A stretch of DNA of 64,000 nt from assembly GCF_024704385.1 (NCBI RefSeq), contig NZ_JAJDFX010000002.1, positions 3,038,001-3,102,000 of the forward strand. Direction: 5' to 3'. Origin of the DNA: Cellulomonas sp. P24. GTDB lineage: Bacteria > Actinomycetota > Actinomycetes > Actinomycetales > Cellulomonadaceae. This document shows, piece by piece, positions 47,277-55,808 of the stretch (position 1 is its first letter; every line of letters begins with the position of its first letter). The position numbers and the translations under genes were made by a program. The notes beneath the pieces were generated by a model, which saw only the letters and a list, made by a program, of their open reading frames with translations, was not told the origin of the DNA and ran no database searches.

Positions 47277-47346
47277 GCGAGATCGTGAGTGCGGCGCGAG
47301 ATCGTCAGTCTGGACGTGCGATCTCGCGCCGCACTCACGATCTCGC
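47277..47346. repeat. Perfect 28-bp inverted repeat with 14-nt loop
   Basis: Arms at 47277-47304 and 47319-47346 are exact reverse complements. Each arm holds two copies of GCGAGATCG, giving four units in 70 bp. It stands between the cyclase gene and the TSUP gene. It may be a terminator of the c-di-GMP operon, but the modular units look like a dispersed REP-type element. Confidence 0.9.
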
Positions 47347-47421
47347 GATGGTCTGCGGGGTGTCGGCGGACGCGGCGCGAGGGATGGACGACGGACGCCA
47401 CGGACGGCATCCCCGACTACG

Positions 47422-48309
47422 ATGCAGCGCGCGATGCCCGGCCGCCCGGTCGGGACGTGCCGGCCACATCGATCTCGGACGGCGCGGCGTCCCCGCGTCG
47501 ACACCACCCGAGAGGTCGATCCCACGCTCGCGAACCTGCTCCCGACGCTCGACCCGGGCACGCTCGCCCTCCTCCTCGTGGCGGCCCTGTCGGCGGGCTG
47601 GGTCGACGCCGTGGTCGGTGGAGGCGGGCTCATCCAGCTCCCCGTCCTGCTCCTGACGCCGGGGCTCACCCCGGTCCAGGCGCTCGCCACGAACAAGCTC
47701 GCGGGCGCCATGGGGACCGCGACGAGCGCAGCCACGTACTACCGGCGGATCCGGCCGTCGCTGCGGACCGCGCTGCCGACTGCGGGAGTCGCCGCTGCGG
47801 CAGCCTCGCTCGGCGCCCTGTCGGCGACCGCGGTCCCGTCAGGGGTGCTCGAGCCGGTGATCTTCGTCATCCTGCTCGGCGTCGGCGCCTACACGGCGCT
47901 CCGTCCCGCTCTCGGTGAGGTCACCGCGCTTCGCTTCAGCGGGCATCGGCATGCGATCGCCGCCGGCCTCACAGGCGCGGTGATCGGCTTCTACGACGGT
48001 GTTGCCGGGCCCGGCACCGGAGCGTTCCTCGTGTTCACGCTGGTCGGGCTCCTCGGCTACGGGTTCCTCGAGGCCAGTGCCACCGCGAAGATCGTCAACC
48101 TCGCGACCAACCTCGGTGCGCTGGTCCTGTTCGCCAGGCACGGTTCCGTCATGTGGAACCTGGGGCTGTGCATGGGCGTCGCCAACCTGACGGGTGGCTA
48201 TCTCGGGGCCCGGACCGCGGTCAGGGGCGGCAGCCGGATCGTGCGGATCGTCTTCCTCATGGTGGTCGGCGCGCTGGTGGTCCGCCTCGGGTTCCAGTTC
48301 TTCCGGTAG
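47422..48309 (+). CDS. TSUP family (TauE/SafE) membrane exporter
   Basis: ATG 47422 (or 47434) gives about 295 residues. Eight hydrophobic segments follow the TSUP pattern: GWVDAVVGGGGLIQLPVLLL near the start, ATNKLAGAMGTATSA, and the internal repeat GFYDGVAGPGTGAFLVF with TAKIVNLATNLGAL. These transport sulfite, sulfonates or related organic anions. The first about 35 residues are poorly hydrophobic, so the true start may be further downstream. No neighbour points to a substrate. Confidence 0.85.
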   Translation: MQRAMPGRPVGTCRPHRSRTARRPRVDTTREVDPTLANLLPTLDPGTLALLLVAALSAGWVDAVVGGGGLIQLPVLLLTPGLTPVQALATNKLAGAMGTATSAATYYRRIRPSLRTALPTAGVAAAAASLGALSATAVPSGVLEPVIFVILLGVGAYTALRPALGEVTALRFSGHRHAIAAGLTGAVIGFYDGVAGPGTGAFLVFTLVGLLGYGFLEASATAKIVNLATNLGALVLFARHGSVMWNLGLCMGVANLTGGYLGARTAVRGGSRIVRIVFLMVVGALVVRLGFQFFR

Positions 48310-48367
48310 ACGGCAGGCGTTGCCGCCGGTCGACCCGACGCGTGCAGCGCTCGGGTGAGGGCGCGCA

Positions 48368-48409
48368 GGTGGCGGTGCTCAGGTGGCAGTGCTCAGGTAC
48401 CGGTGCTCA
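48368..48409. repeat. Three tandem 14-bp repeats at the lipoprotein 3' end
   Basis: GGTGGCGGTGCTCA, GGTGGCAGTGCTCA and GGTACCGGTGCTCA follow each other without gap and cover the lipoprotein stop codon at 48393-48395. They may arise from replication slippage; copy number could vary between strains. Confidence 0.8.
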
Positions 48410-49088
48410 CGGCAGCCAGTGCGGTCGTCCAGTCGGTGGCGATCGCGCGCTGGGCGGCGGTCAGGGTGATCGCGCCTCGGCACACCAGGGCGTGCAGGCG
48501 GCTCTCGACGGCGTCCTTCGCGTTGGTGAACGACGAGGCCGTGGCCGCGTTCGGCTCGGGCCACAGGTTGCGCGGGTCGTTGGGGTCCCCGCCCAGCTCG
48601 AGTGAGATCAGATGGTCGTACTCGACGACGTGCGGGTTCCCGGCATAGGCGTAGGCGGCTACGGAGGCGGCCTTCTCCCGCCGGGTGATCGCCGTCGGAG
48701 GTCGGATGGACGCGGTGTACCCGGAGCGGCAGATCGTGGTCGCCAGGGTCGCAGGCGTCACGGTCGGGCTGATGGCGCCCGGGGTGCAGGTCGGGTCGGG
48801 GAGCACCTTGCCGGCGGCGGCGTCCAGGACGCGGTAGTGGCAGGTGCCGGGTGCAGGTTGGGGCTGGACCGTGTAGTGCCCGGACGGGCCGGGGCCGATC
48901 GCGATCGTCGTCGTGACGGAGGTGCTCGGGCCGGTGGCGGTCGCGGAGGCGGAGGGTGCGGTGCCCGGCTGTGTCGTGCCGGGCTGCGTGGCGGCGGACA
49001 GCGGCAGGCCGGTGGTGGCCGCCGCGCAACCCGACAGGAGTGCGCCGGTGAGGGCGAGGAGGGCGAGGGGGCGGGTGCGGTTGGTCAT
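48393..49088 (-). CDS. Lipoprotein with HNH-like motif, function unknown
   Basis: The 231-residue protein has a lipoprotein signal (LALLALTGALLSGC, Cys ~21), a Thr/Pro/Ser-rich linker to about residue 70, then a compact domain with EYDHLISLELGGDPNDPRNLW, similar to HNH nuclease cores (DH...LGG...N..P). The catalytic set looks incomplete and the cell-surface location is unusual for a nuclease. Such proteins are widespread in Actinobacteria with no known role. Confidence 0.7.
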   Translation of the reverse strand: MTNRTRPLALLALTGALLSGCAAATTGLPLSAATQPGTTQPGTAPSASATATGPSTSVTTTIAIGPGPSGHYTVQPQPAPGTCHYRVLDAAAGKVLPDPTCTPGAISPTVTPATLATTICRSGYTASIRPPTAITRREKAASVAAYAYAGNPHVVEYDHLISLELGGDPNDPRNLWPEPNAATASSFTNAKDAVESRLHALVCRGAITLTAAQRAIATDWTTALAAVSTGT

Positions 49089-49169
49089 CGGTGCTCACTG
49101 TGGTGGCTCGGCCGATGATGCGGTGGACGACGCGCCGGGGATCGTCGGCGGGCGGGGCAGATTCGTTGT

Positions 49170-49190
49170 ATGCCATATAATCATTGGCAT
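49170..49190 (+). promoter_or_regulatory. Perfect -10 box inside an operator-like repeat, leaderless SDR start
   Basis: ATGCCA (49170-49175), TATAATCAT, TGGCAT (49185-49190) form an inverted repeat. The spacer holds a consensus TATAAT (49176-49181), eight bases before ATG 49189, so transcription should begin at or next to the ATG. The MarR encoded by the next gene is the likely binder. Confidence 0.65.
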
Positions 49191-49923
49191 GATGGCAACG
49201 AGTCGAACCGATCCCGTCGACGAACCGTCGGGCCCGGGCGGGCGCGTGCTGCTGATCGGCGCGTCACGCGGCCTGGGTCTTGCGCTGGCCCGGCAATGGG
49301 CCGGCGAGGGCCGCGAGGTCGTGGCCACTGTCCGGGGTCCGGGTTGGACCGCGCTGCACGACCTCGCCGACGCGGACCCGGAGCACGTCGAGATCGAGAC
49401 CCTCGACATCACCGTGCCCGCACAGATCGTCGCGCTGCGTGATCGCCTGGCCGGCCGCCTGTTCGACCTCCTGTTCGTGAACGCCGGCGTGACCAACCAG
49501 CCGGAGGGGACGGTGGCCGAGACCTCGGTCGAGGAGTTCACCCGGGTGATGGTCACGAACGCCCTGAGTCCGCTGCGCGTCATCGAGGCACTTCAGGACC
49601 TCGTCGACCCCGCGGGCACGATCGGGGTGATGTCCTCCGGGCAGGGCAGCGTCGCCAACAACGAACGTGGCGGGCACGAGGTGTACCGCGGGAGCAAGGC
49701 CGCGCTCAACACGTTCATGCGCAGCTACGCGGCGCGGCACCGGGACGACCGTCGGACTCTCGTCCTCATGGCACCCGGCTGGGTACGGACGGACCTCGGC
49801 GGTGCGGACGCGCGCCTGAGCATCGAGGAGAGCATCCCCCGCGTCGCCTCGACGCTCGACGCGCTCCGGGGCAGCCGCGGACTGCACTACGTCGACTACC
49901 TCGGTCGGACGGTGCCGTGGTGA
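49189..49923 (+). CDS. Short-chain dehydrogenase/reductase
   Basis: The 244-residue product has the Rossmann motif VLLIGASRGLGLALARQ, LFVNAGVTN, GTIGVMSSGQGSV and the active-site YRGSK, followed by APGWVRTDLGG. It is a classical NAD(P)-dependent SDR. ATG 49189 (or 49192) is leaderless. The stop overlaps the start of a MarR gene, and a repeat sits on the promoter, so an aldehyde or quinone response is plausible but not shown. Confidence 0.87.
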   Translation: MMATSRTDPVDEPSGPGGRVLLIGASRGLGLALARQWAGEGREVVATVRGPGWTALHDLADADPEHVEIETLDITVPAQIVALRDRLAGRLFDLLFVNAGVTNQPEGTVAETSVEEFTRVMVTNALSPLRVIEALQDLVDPAGTIGVMSSGQGSVANNERGGHEVYRGSKAALNTFMRSYAARHRDDRRTLVLMAPGWVRTDLGGADARLSIEESIPRVASTLDALRGSRGLHYVDYLGRTVPW

Positions 49924-50366
49924 CCGCGACCCCGGGGGCTCCCGGACAGGAGGCATGGGCTCTGATGCACCGGTTCGTCGAGGCGAACAACCGCCGCCGC
50001 GAGCTCGCCGACACGCTCGGTTTCCGCCTCGGTGGCGGACGCGGGAAGGTCCTCGTCCAGCTCCGGGACGGACCGATGACCCTCCGCCAGCTCGCGGACC
50101 TCAACAAGATCGATGCGCCGTACACCACCCTGATCGTCGACAAGCTCGAAGCCCACGGCCTCGTCGAACGCCGGCCGCACCCCGACGACCGACGTCGCAA
50201 GCTGGTCGTGCTCACGGCTGCCGGGCGCGACGCCCTCGCGACCATCGACGCGATCCTGCAGCGCCCGCCGGAGGCGATCGGCCACCTCCCCGACGACGAC
50301 CTCGCTCAGCTCACCGCGATCCTCACCCGTCTCCTCGAGGCCGACCCCGACGGCGCGACGGCCTGA
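49917..50366 (+). CDS. MarR-family transcriptional regulator
   Basis: The 149-residue protein has a winged helix (MTLRQLADLNKIDAPYTTLI, then VDKLEAHGLVERRPHPDDRRRKLVVLTAAG) with the DDRR wing. It is translationally coupled to the SDR (GTG 49917 or 49920 overlapping the SDR stop at 49921-49923). It probably autoregulates the pair at the ATGCCA-N9-TGGCAT repeat. Confidence 0.88.
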   Translation: MVTATPGAPGQEAWALMHRFVEANNRRRELADTLGFRLGGGRGKVLVQLRDGPMTLRQLADLNKIDAPYTTLIVDKLEAHGLVERRPHPDDRRRKLVVLTAAGRDALATIDAILQRPPEAIGHLPDDDLAQLTAILTRLLEADPDGATA

Positions 50367-50388
50367 CCGGCACGTCCTCGCGCGATAC

Positions 50389-50403
50389 CCGGGCCTCGCC
50401 CGG
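50389..50403. terminator. CCGGGC-CTC-GCCCGG hairpin between convergent genes
   Basis: Perfect 6-bp GC stem in the 37-bp gap between the MarR and EAL-domain genes. No T tract. Likely a bidirectional terminator by position. Confidence 0.4.
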
Positions 50404-52863
50404 TCAGGGCAGCGGGTCGGTGGTCGGTTCGTGACCGTCGAGGTCGTCGGTCCCGGAGCCGCGCTCCGGCGCCGGTCTCTTGGTGACCCGGGCGTGCTCC
50501 GCCCGGATCCGGTCGCTCGCCTCGCTCCGACGACCGGCCAGGGCCGTGTGGCGGTCCTGCTCGGCCTGGTCCCTGTCGTCGGCCTCGGTGGCGCGGTCCG
50601 CGGTGGCGCGGCTCCGGTCGTCCTGAGCGCTCTGTCGGGCCGACGACGACCCTCCGGTGTCGCGCCCGGTGTCGCGTCCGTGGGCGTGCGCGCCGGTGCG
50701 GTCCCGGTCGTCGGCGATGAGCTCCCGCGCGGCGGCCGCGCGATCGCGCAGGTCCGCACGGTCGTCGCGGTCGTCGCCGTCCTCGTCGCGGCGGTCCGCG
50801 ATCGCCTCCCGGACGTCGGCGAGACCGTCGCGGCCGTCCGCGATGGCGTCCCTGTCGTCCGCGGCGTCGCGACGTGACCGCGAGGGCGCCGGTCCCGCAC
50901 CACCGGCACCGTTCCGACGGGACGGGAGGTCGGCGGGCGTGTACGACGCGAGCCACGTGGTGAAGGCCTCGAGGTCCAGCGGGCGGCTGATCAGGTAGCC
51001 CTGCGCGAAGTCGCAGCCCATGCCGCGGAGCAGCTCGAGCTGCTCGGCCGTCTCCACGCCCTCGGCGACGGCGAGGACTCCCACGCTGTGCGCCAGGGCG
51101 ATCGTCGAGGCGACGATCGCTGTGTCGGCGACGCGGGTGCCGAGGCCGGACACGAACTCGCGATCGATCTTGATCCGATCGACCGGGAAGTGCTTGAGGT
51201 GCAGGAGCGAGGAGTACCCGGTCCCGAAGTCGTCGAGGTCCAGGCCGATACCGAGCGCCTTGATGGCATCGAGGGCGGCGCCGACGGCGCCGAGGTCGGG
51301 GAGCAGGACGGACTCCGTCACCTCGACGGTGACCGTCGCCGGCGCGCAGCCGGCGTCGTGCACGGCCTCGCGCAACATGTCCACGAGGCCAGGCTCGCTC
51401 AGCTGGCGAGCCGACACGTTGATGCTCACGGACCGGGGCCCGCTGACGGAACGACCCAGCTGCGCGGCCGCGAGGCACGCGTTCCTGGCGACCCAGCTCC
51501 CCAGCAGCACGATCTGCCCGGTGCGCTCGGCCACCTCGATGAACGACACCGGCATGAGCAGCCCGACGCCCGGCCGTTCCCAGCGGACCAGTGCCTCCAC
51601 ACCGGCCACGTCGTCGGTCGCCAGGTCCACGATGGGCTGGAAGTGCAGACGGAGCTCGTCGTGCACGATCCCGTGATGGAGATCGTTGGCCAACCGGAAA
51701 CCGGTCGTCGCACCCGTGCGCATCTCCGGGGTGTACCAGACGGCGCGGTCGCGCCCGGTACCCTTCGCGGCGCGCAGCGCATCGAGCGCGGACGGGAGCA
51801 GGTCGTCGACGCTCGACGGTGGATCAGCGACCAGGCCCGAGCTGACGGTCAGTCGCACGTCGTCGTCGCCGGCCCGGAACGGGGTCTGGAGCGCCTTCGC
51901 TGCGCCGGCGAGCCACGACGAGAGCGCGGCGACGGGGTCGTCGACGTCGGCGACCCACACGAACGTGTCGGCCTGCCAGCGGCCCAGGATCCCGGGACCC
52001 TGTGCAGGCAGCAGCCGACGAGCGAGCTCGGAGAGGATCTCGTCGGCCACATCCGGTCCGTAGGTCTGGTTGACCAGGGCGAACGCATCGACATCGATCG
52101 CGGCGACTCCCCGCAGCAGCCCCGGGGGGACCGGCTGGGCCAGGCGGCGCTGGAGCCAGCGCCGCCCCGGCAGCCCGGTGAGCTCGTCGCGCTCCAGGAC
52201 GCCCAGCAGCGGCCTCGGGTCGCTGGGTGATCCCTCCACGGGTGGGATCACCGACTCCGGCCCGGCGGCCGGGTCGAGGGTGGTCGAGGTCTCGCCCCCG
52301 GTGACGGTGCGCAGGATCGCCACCGCTCCGGCGAGGCCGCCACTGGCGCGGATCGGTGCGACCGTCACGGCGAGGGTGGTCCACGAGCCGTCGCGACGTT
52401 CCCAGCGGGACTCGAAGGGCGGCACGGCCTGCGTGCCGAGCAGCCGTTGCCAGACGGTGTCGAACTGCTCGCGGTGCGAGGGCGACAGGATCTGACGGGC
52501 GAGTGTTCCGACCGCCTCGGAGCGCTGCAGCCCGAGCAGGCGCTCGGCCGCGGGGTTCCACTCGCACACCGACCCAGTCCCATCGAGCACGACGGTGGCG
52601 TCCGGCGAGTGCTCGAGCAGCGTGGCGAGCTGCCGCCGCCTCGCCTCGCCGACGGAGGCCGCGGTGACGTCGGGGCGTCGGTGCCCGTCGGCCGGCGCCG
52701 CCGCGCGGCTGTCGGACGGGGTTTCCTCGCGATTCGCCATGCCGGGCTCCCGTTCGGGGCAGCTGGGACCGGGATCGTTTCGCGGTCCGACGGCTGACTG
52801 CTCGAACATACGCTCAGCCTGAGCTTCGCGCGGGCGACTCGCGTCGTGAGTATCGGTCGTCAT
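50404..52863 (-). CDS. PAS / degenerate GGDEF / EAL c-di-GMP phosphodiesterase with Arg-Asp repeat tail
   Basis: The 819-residue protein has a PAS domain (about 75-190), a GGDEF domain whose active motif has decayed to RWQADTFVW (about 215-375), and an EAL domain (about 390-640) with all key residues: VEALVRW, NVSARQ, EVTES, DDFGTGYSS, KIDREF, EGVETAEQ, and QGYLISRP. It should hydrolyse c-di-GMP. The last about 170 residues are highly charged with repeated RDxxAD units (RDAIADGRDGLADVREAIAD), probably a long coiled helix. No membrane segment is seen. ATG 52863 lacks a clear ribosome site; ATG 52809 is an alternative. Confidence 0.9.
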   Translation of the reverse strand: MTTDTHDASRPREAQAERMFEQSAVGPRNDPGPSCPEREPGMANREETPSDSRAAAPADGHRRPDVTAASVGEARRRQLATLLEHSPDATVVLDGTGSVCEWNPAAERLLGLQRSEAVGTLARQILSPSHREQFDTVWQRLLGTQAVPPFESRWERRDGSWTTLAVTVAPIRASGGLAGAVAILRTVTGGETSTTLDPAAGPESVIPPVEGSPSDPRPLLGVLERDELTGLPGRRWLQRRLAQPVPPGLLRGVAAIDVDAFALVNQTYGPDVADEILSELARRLLPAQGPGILGRWQADTFVWVADVDDPVAALSSWLAGAAKALQTPFRAGDDDVRLTVSSGLVADPPSSVDDLLPSALDALRAAKGTGRDRAVWYTPEMRTGATTGFRLANDLHHGIVHDELRLHFQPIVDLATDDVAGVEALVRWERPGVGLLMPVSFIEVAERTGQIVLLGSWVARNACLAAAQLGRSVSGPRSVSINVSARQLSEPGLVDMLREAVHDAGCAPATVTVEVTESVLLPDLGAVGAALDAIKALGIGLDLDDFGTGYSSLLHLKHFPVDRIKIDREFVSGLGTRVADTAIVASTIALAHSVGVLAVAEGVETAEQLELLRGMGCDFAQGYLISRPLDLEAFTTWLASYTPADLPSRRNGAGGAGPAPSRSRRDAADDRDAIADGRDGLADVREAIADRRDEDGDDRDDRADLRDRAAAARELIADDRDRTGAHAHGRDTGRDTGGSSSARQSAQDDRSRATADRATEADDRDQAEQDRHTALAGRRSEASDRIRAEHARVTKRPAPERGSGTDDLDGHEPTTDPLP

Positions 52864-53128
52864 GCTCGAGAGCGCACCGGGTGCCAGGATCCCGCAACGA
52901 TGCCACGACCTGGGGAGGTGGGCGATCACGATCTCGACGGCGCCGCTCATCCTGCTGTCCGAGAACCGCCAGGACGACCGCGACCGGACCACTCTCGCGC
53001 GGGAGCTGCGGTCGCGCCGGCCGGGGGTCACCTCTCGGACTCCCGGATCGACCGTCCTCCGTGGTCGGTGGTCGCTACCCTCGACCCCTGGGTCGGTTCA
53101 GGGGGGCGTCCCTTCGCCCAGACTGCCA

Positions 53129-53330
53129 TTGTCCGCGGCCGACGTTCGCAGCGCGAAGTTCCTCCCCGCCAGGTTTCGGGACGGGTACAGCCCGGACCAG
53201 GTGGACGCCCTCCTCGACCAGGTGGACGCCCTCCTCGACCAGGTGGCGGCGACGCTGGAGGGCACCGCCGCCTGCGCCTCGTGCTCTGGCGGTGTCGATG
53301 ACGCGCCGAGCGATGTCGGCGCAGCTCGAG
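53129..53330 (+). CDS. DivIVA-domain-like fragment, ends unclear
   Basis: From a TTG at 53129 the frame reads LSAADVRSAKF, then RFRDGYSPDQVDALLDQVDALLDQV, a good match to the short DivIVA domain of actinobacterial proteins. It is followed by LEGTAACASC. No ATG/GTG with ribosome site is present, and the frame stays open far into the antisense of helR, so a frameshift or degeneration is likely. The listed end is arbitrary. A 21-bp unit (gaccaggtggac...) is duplicated in tandem at 53195-53236, adding one heptad. Confidence 0.4.
53195..53246 (+). repeat. 21-bp tandem duplication in the DivIVA-like fragment
   Basis: Positions 53195-53215 and 53216-53236 are identical, and a third partial copy of 10 bp follows. 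In frame it encodes DQVDALL twice then DQVAATL. Confidence 0.85.
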
Positions 53331-53422
53331 CTGGCACGGGCCTTCGAGAGGATCGCGACACCGGTCGCGCAGGGAGCTGGTCCGATGACCAGGGGGAGCC
53401 GTGCGCCCCACCGGGTCGCCGG

Positions 53423-55652
53423 TCATGGCTCGGGGATCCCGGGGGTCGTGAGGATCACGAGCTGCTGGGTCGCCCGGGTCATCGCGACGTACCGGTCGAC
53501 AGCCCCCTCGATGCCGGCGCCGAACGTGTGCGGGTCGACGAGGACGACGAGGTCGAACTCGAGCCCCTTGGCCAGCTCCGGTGCGAGCGACGAGACCCGT
53601 GGTCCCGGCGGGAACGTCGGGTCCCCGATGACGCACGCGATCCCGTCCGCATGGGTGGCGCGCCAGGCGTCGAGGACGGGACCGAGGTCCGACGCCGGTC
53701 CGCGGCCGACAGGCACACCGGTGCGCCGGACGGACGTCGGCACGTTCGCGTCCGGCAGCGCCGCGCGGATGACGGGCTCGGCCTCGACCATGACCTCCGC
53801 GGGCGTGCGGTAGTTGAGCGTCAGCGAGGCCACGGTGCTCCGCGCGAGCCCGATCCTCGCGAGCCGTTCCGGCCAGGTCTCGGTGAAGCCGTGCCGGGCC
53901 TGGGCGCGGTCCCCGACGATCGTGAAGCTGCGCGACGGGCACCGCACGAGGAGCATCTGCCACTCCGCGTCGGTCAGCTCCTGCGCCTCGTCCACCACGA
54001 CGTGGGCGAACGGCCCGGCGAGCAGGTCCAGCCCGGTGCGGGGTGACGTGACGTCCTCGGCCAGGGCGTGCTGCAGGTCCTGACCGCGCAGCATCGACAT
54101 GACGTGCAGCTCGGAGTCGTCGGTCGCGATGAGGTGGTCCACGACGTCGGCCCTGCGCTCGCGGTCGGCGGCGTCGGCGGCCTCCTGGCGCCGTCGGCGC
54201 CGCGACGCCTCCGGATCGCCCAGGCGGTGGCGCGCCGCGTCCAGGAGCGGCAGGTCCGACACCGTCCAGGCGCTCGGGTCCTCGCGCTGCAGCGCCCGGA
54301 GCTCCCCGGGGGGTGAGCCACGGCGCGCACAGGCGCAGGTAGGCCGGTACCGACCACAGGTCGGCCACGAGCTCGGTCGCCTCCAGCAGCGGCCAGGCGC
54401 GCCCGAAGGCCCGTGCGAGGTCGCGGTTCGCCGCGAAGGACCGGCGGTACACCGCGAGCGGGTCCTCGACGCCCAGGCCGTACGCGTCGAACCCGGGCTC
54501 GTCCGGGTCGTCGCCCTCCTCGTCGTCGAGCTCGCTCCTGACCTTGTCCACCAGGATCCCGAGGAGCGCCTCCCACACCTGGTCACGGGCATCGTTGTGC
54601 GGGGTGCCCGGTTCCGCAGCCGCGAACGCCTCGGCCCAGTCGGCGGCGTCGAGCCGGACGTCGGCCCACGGCGTGACGACCTCGATCGACGACGTCGGTG
54701 GCTTCTCGTAGAACGCGACGGCGGGCTCGATCGACCCGACCATGCGGGCGTCCGCCTTGAGGCGCCGGACCTCCGGGTCCGTCTCCGCGCCGGCTGTCGC
54801 GCCCTCGGGGACGAGGTCGCGCAACGTGCAGGTCTGCACGCCCTCCTCACCGAGACTGGGCAGGACGTCAGAGACGTACGCGAGGTAGGGCTCGTGGGGT
54901 CCGACGAACAGCACCCCGCCCCGGCGATGCCCGAGGCGCGGGTCGGAGTACAAGAGGTAGGCGGTGCGGTGAAGGGCGACGACGGTCTTGCCCGTCCCCG
55001 GGCCGCCGTCGACGACCAGGGCGTCACGGGACCCGGCGCGGATGATGGCGTCCTGATCGGCCTGGATCGTGGCGAGCACGTCACGCATCCGCGGTGACCG
55101 ACTGGCGCCGAGGCTCGCGACGAAGGCCGACTGGTCGTCGAGAGCCGCGTGCCCCTCCCACGCGTCCGCTGCGAAGACCTCGTCCCAGTAGTCGCTGATC
55201 CGGCCGCCGCTCCAGCGGTACCGACGGCGGCTCACCAGACCCATCGGGCGGGCGTGGGTCGCACCGAAGAAGGGCTCGGCCGCGGGGGACCGCCAGTCGA
55301 TCAGCAGCTGCCGGCCCGCGGCGTCCTGGAGCCCCAACCGTCCGACGTAGACGGGTGCGGGGTCGTCCGCGGCGACCATGCGCCCGAGGCACAGGTCCAG
55401 CCCGAAGCGCCGCAGGGTGCGCAGGCGCGCGGTCAGCCGATGGACCTCCAGGTCGCGGTCGAGCGCCTGCTGGCCCGTGCCGCCCGGCGCCCTGCGCTCG
55501 GCAACGAGACGGTCGGACAGCTCGGCGATCGACTGCTCGAGGCACTGCGCGATGGCCGCGAAGTGCCGCTCGTCATCGGCGATGAGCGTCGGGTCGTCCT
55601 TGGCTGCGAGGTGGTCGGGGAGAGCGAACGCGCGAGCTGCTCGGGTGTCCAC
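53423..55652 (-). CDS. helR: HelR: HelD-like RNA polymerase-associated ATPase giving rifamycin tolerance, interrupted by a single-base frameshift
   Basis: The repaired protein is about 742 residues. It has an N-terminal coiled arm, Walker A VDGGPGTGKTVVALHRTAYL near 205, a C-terminal helicase half with VVDEAQELTDAEW, IVGDRAQARH and NYRTPAEV, and VAMTRATQQLVIL near the end. This is the UvrD-like HelD family, whose HelR branch displaces rifamycin from RNA polymerase. One extra base in the C4G6 run 54304-54313 (plus strand) splits the frame between PWLTP and GELRALQR. GTG 55652 lies one base after a leader ORF stop. An RAE upstream supports HelR over ordinary HelD. Confidence 0.88.
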
Positions 55653-55653
55653 G

Positions 55654-55752
55654 TCACCGGCTCCGATCCGAGGTCGCGGTCAGACGCCCCGGACGGCTGG
55701 TCAGCACCCACCACCCGTCGTCCCCGCAGGGACCTTCTGTCACCACATGCAT
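55654..55752 (-). CDS. Candidate leader peptide ORF upstream of helR (32 aa)
   Basis: ATG 55752 is preceded by a perfect GGAGG five bases upstream, the best ribosome site in this leader. The 32-codon frame reads MHVVTEGPCGDDGWWVL at its start and ends PGRLTATSDRSR at TGA 55656-55654, one base before the helR GTG. Its end resembles that of the rph leader ORF. GTCCC-TGCG-GGGAC can form a hairpin within the frame. Translation and coupling are predicted, not shown; no known family is recognised. Confidence 0.6.
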   Translation of the reverse strand: MHVVTEGPCGDDGWWVLTSRPGRLTATSDRSR

Positions 55753-55808
55753 CGGCACCTCCGTCGTCCGCAGCTCCTGCCCAGGCCGGCGATTCTGCGC
55801 CACGAGCA

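Noticed and set aside
47277-47346. Reading the 28-bp inverted repeat as a CRISPR unit
   Set aside because: Only one inverted pair, no direct repeats with unique spacers and no cas genes.
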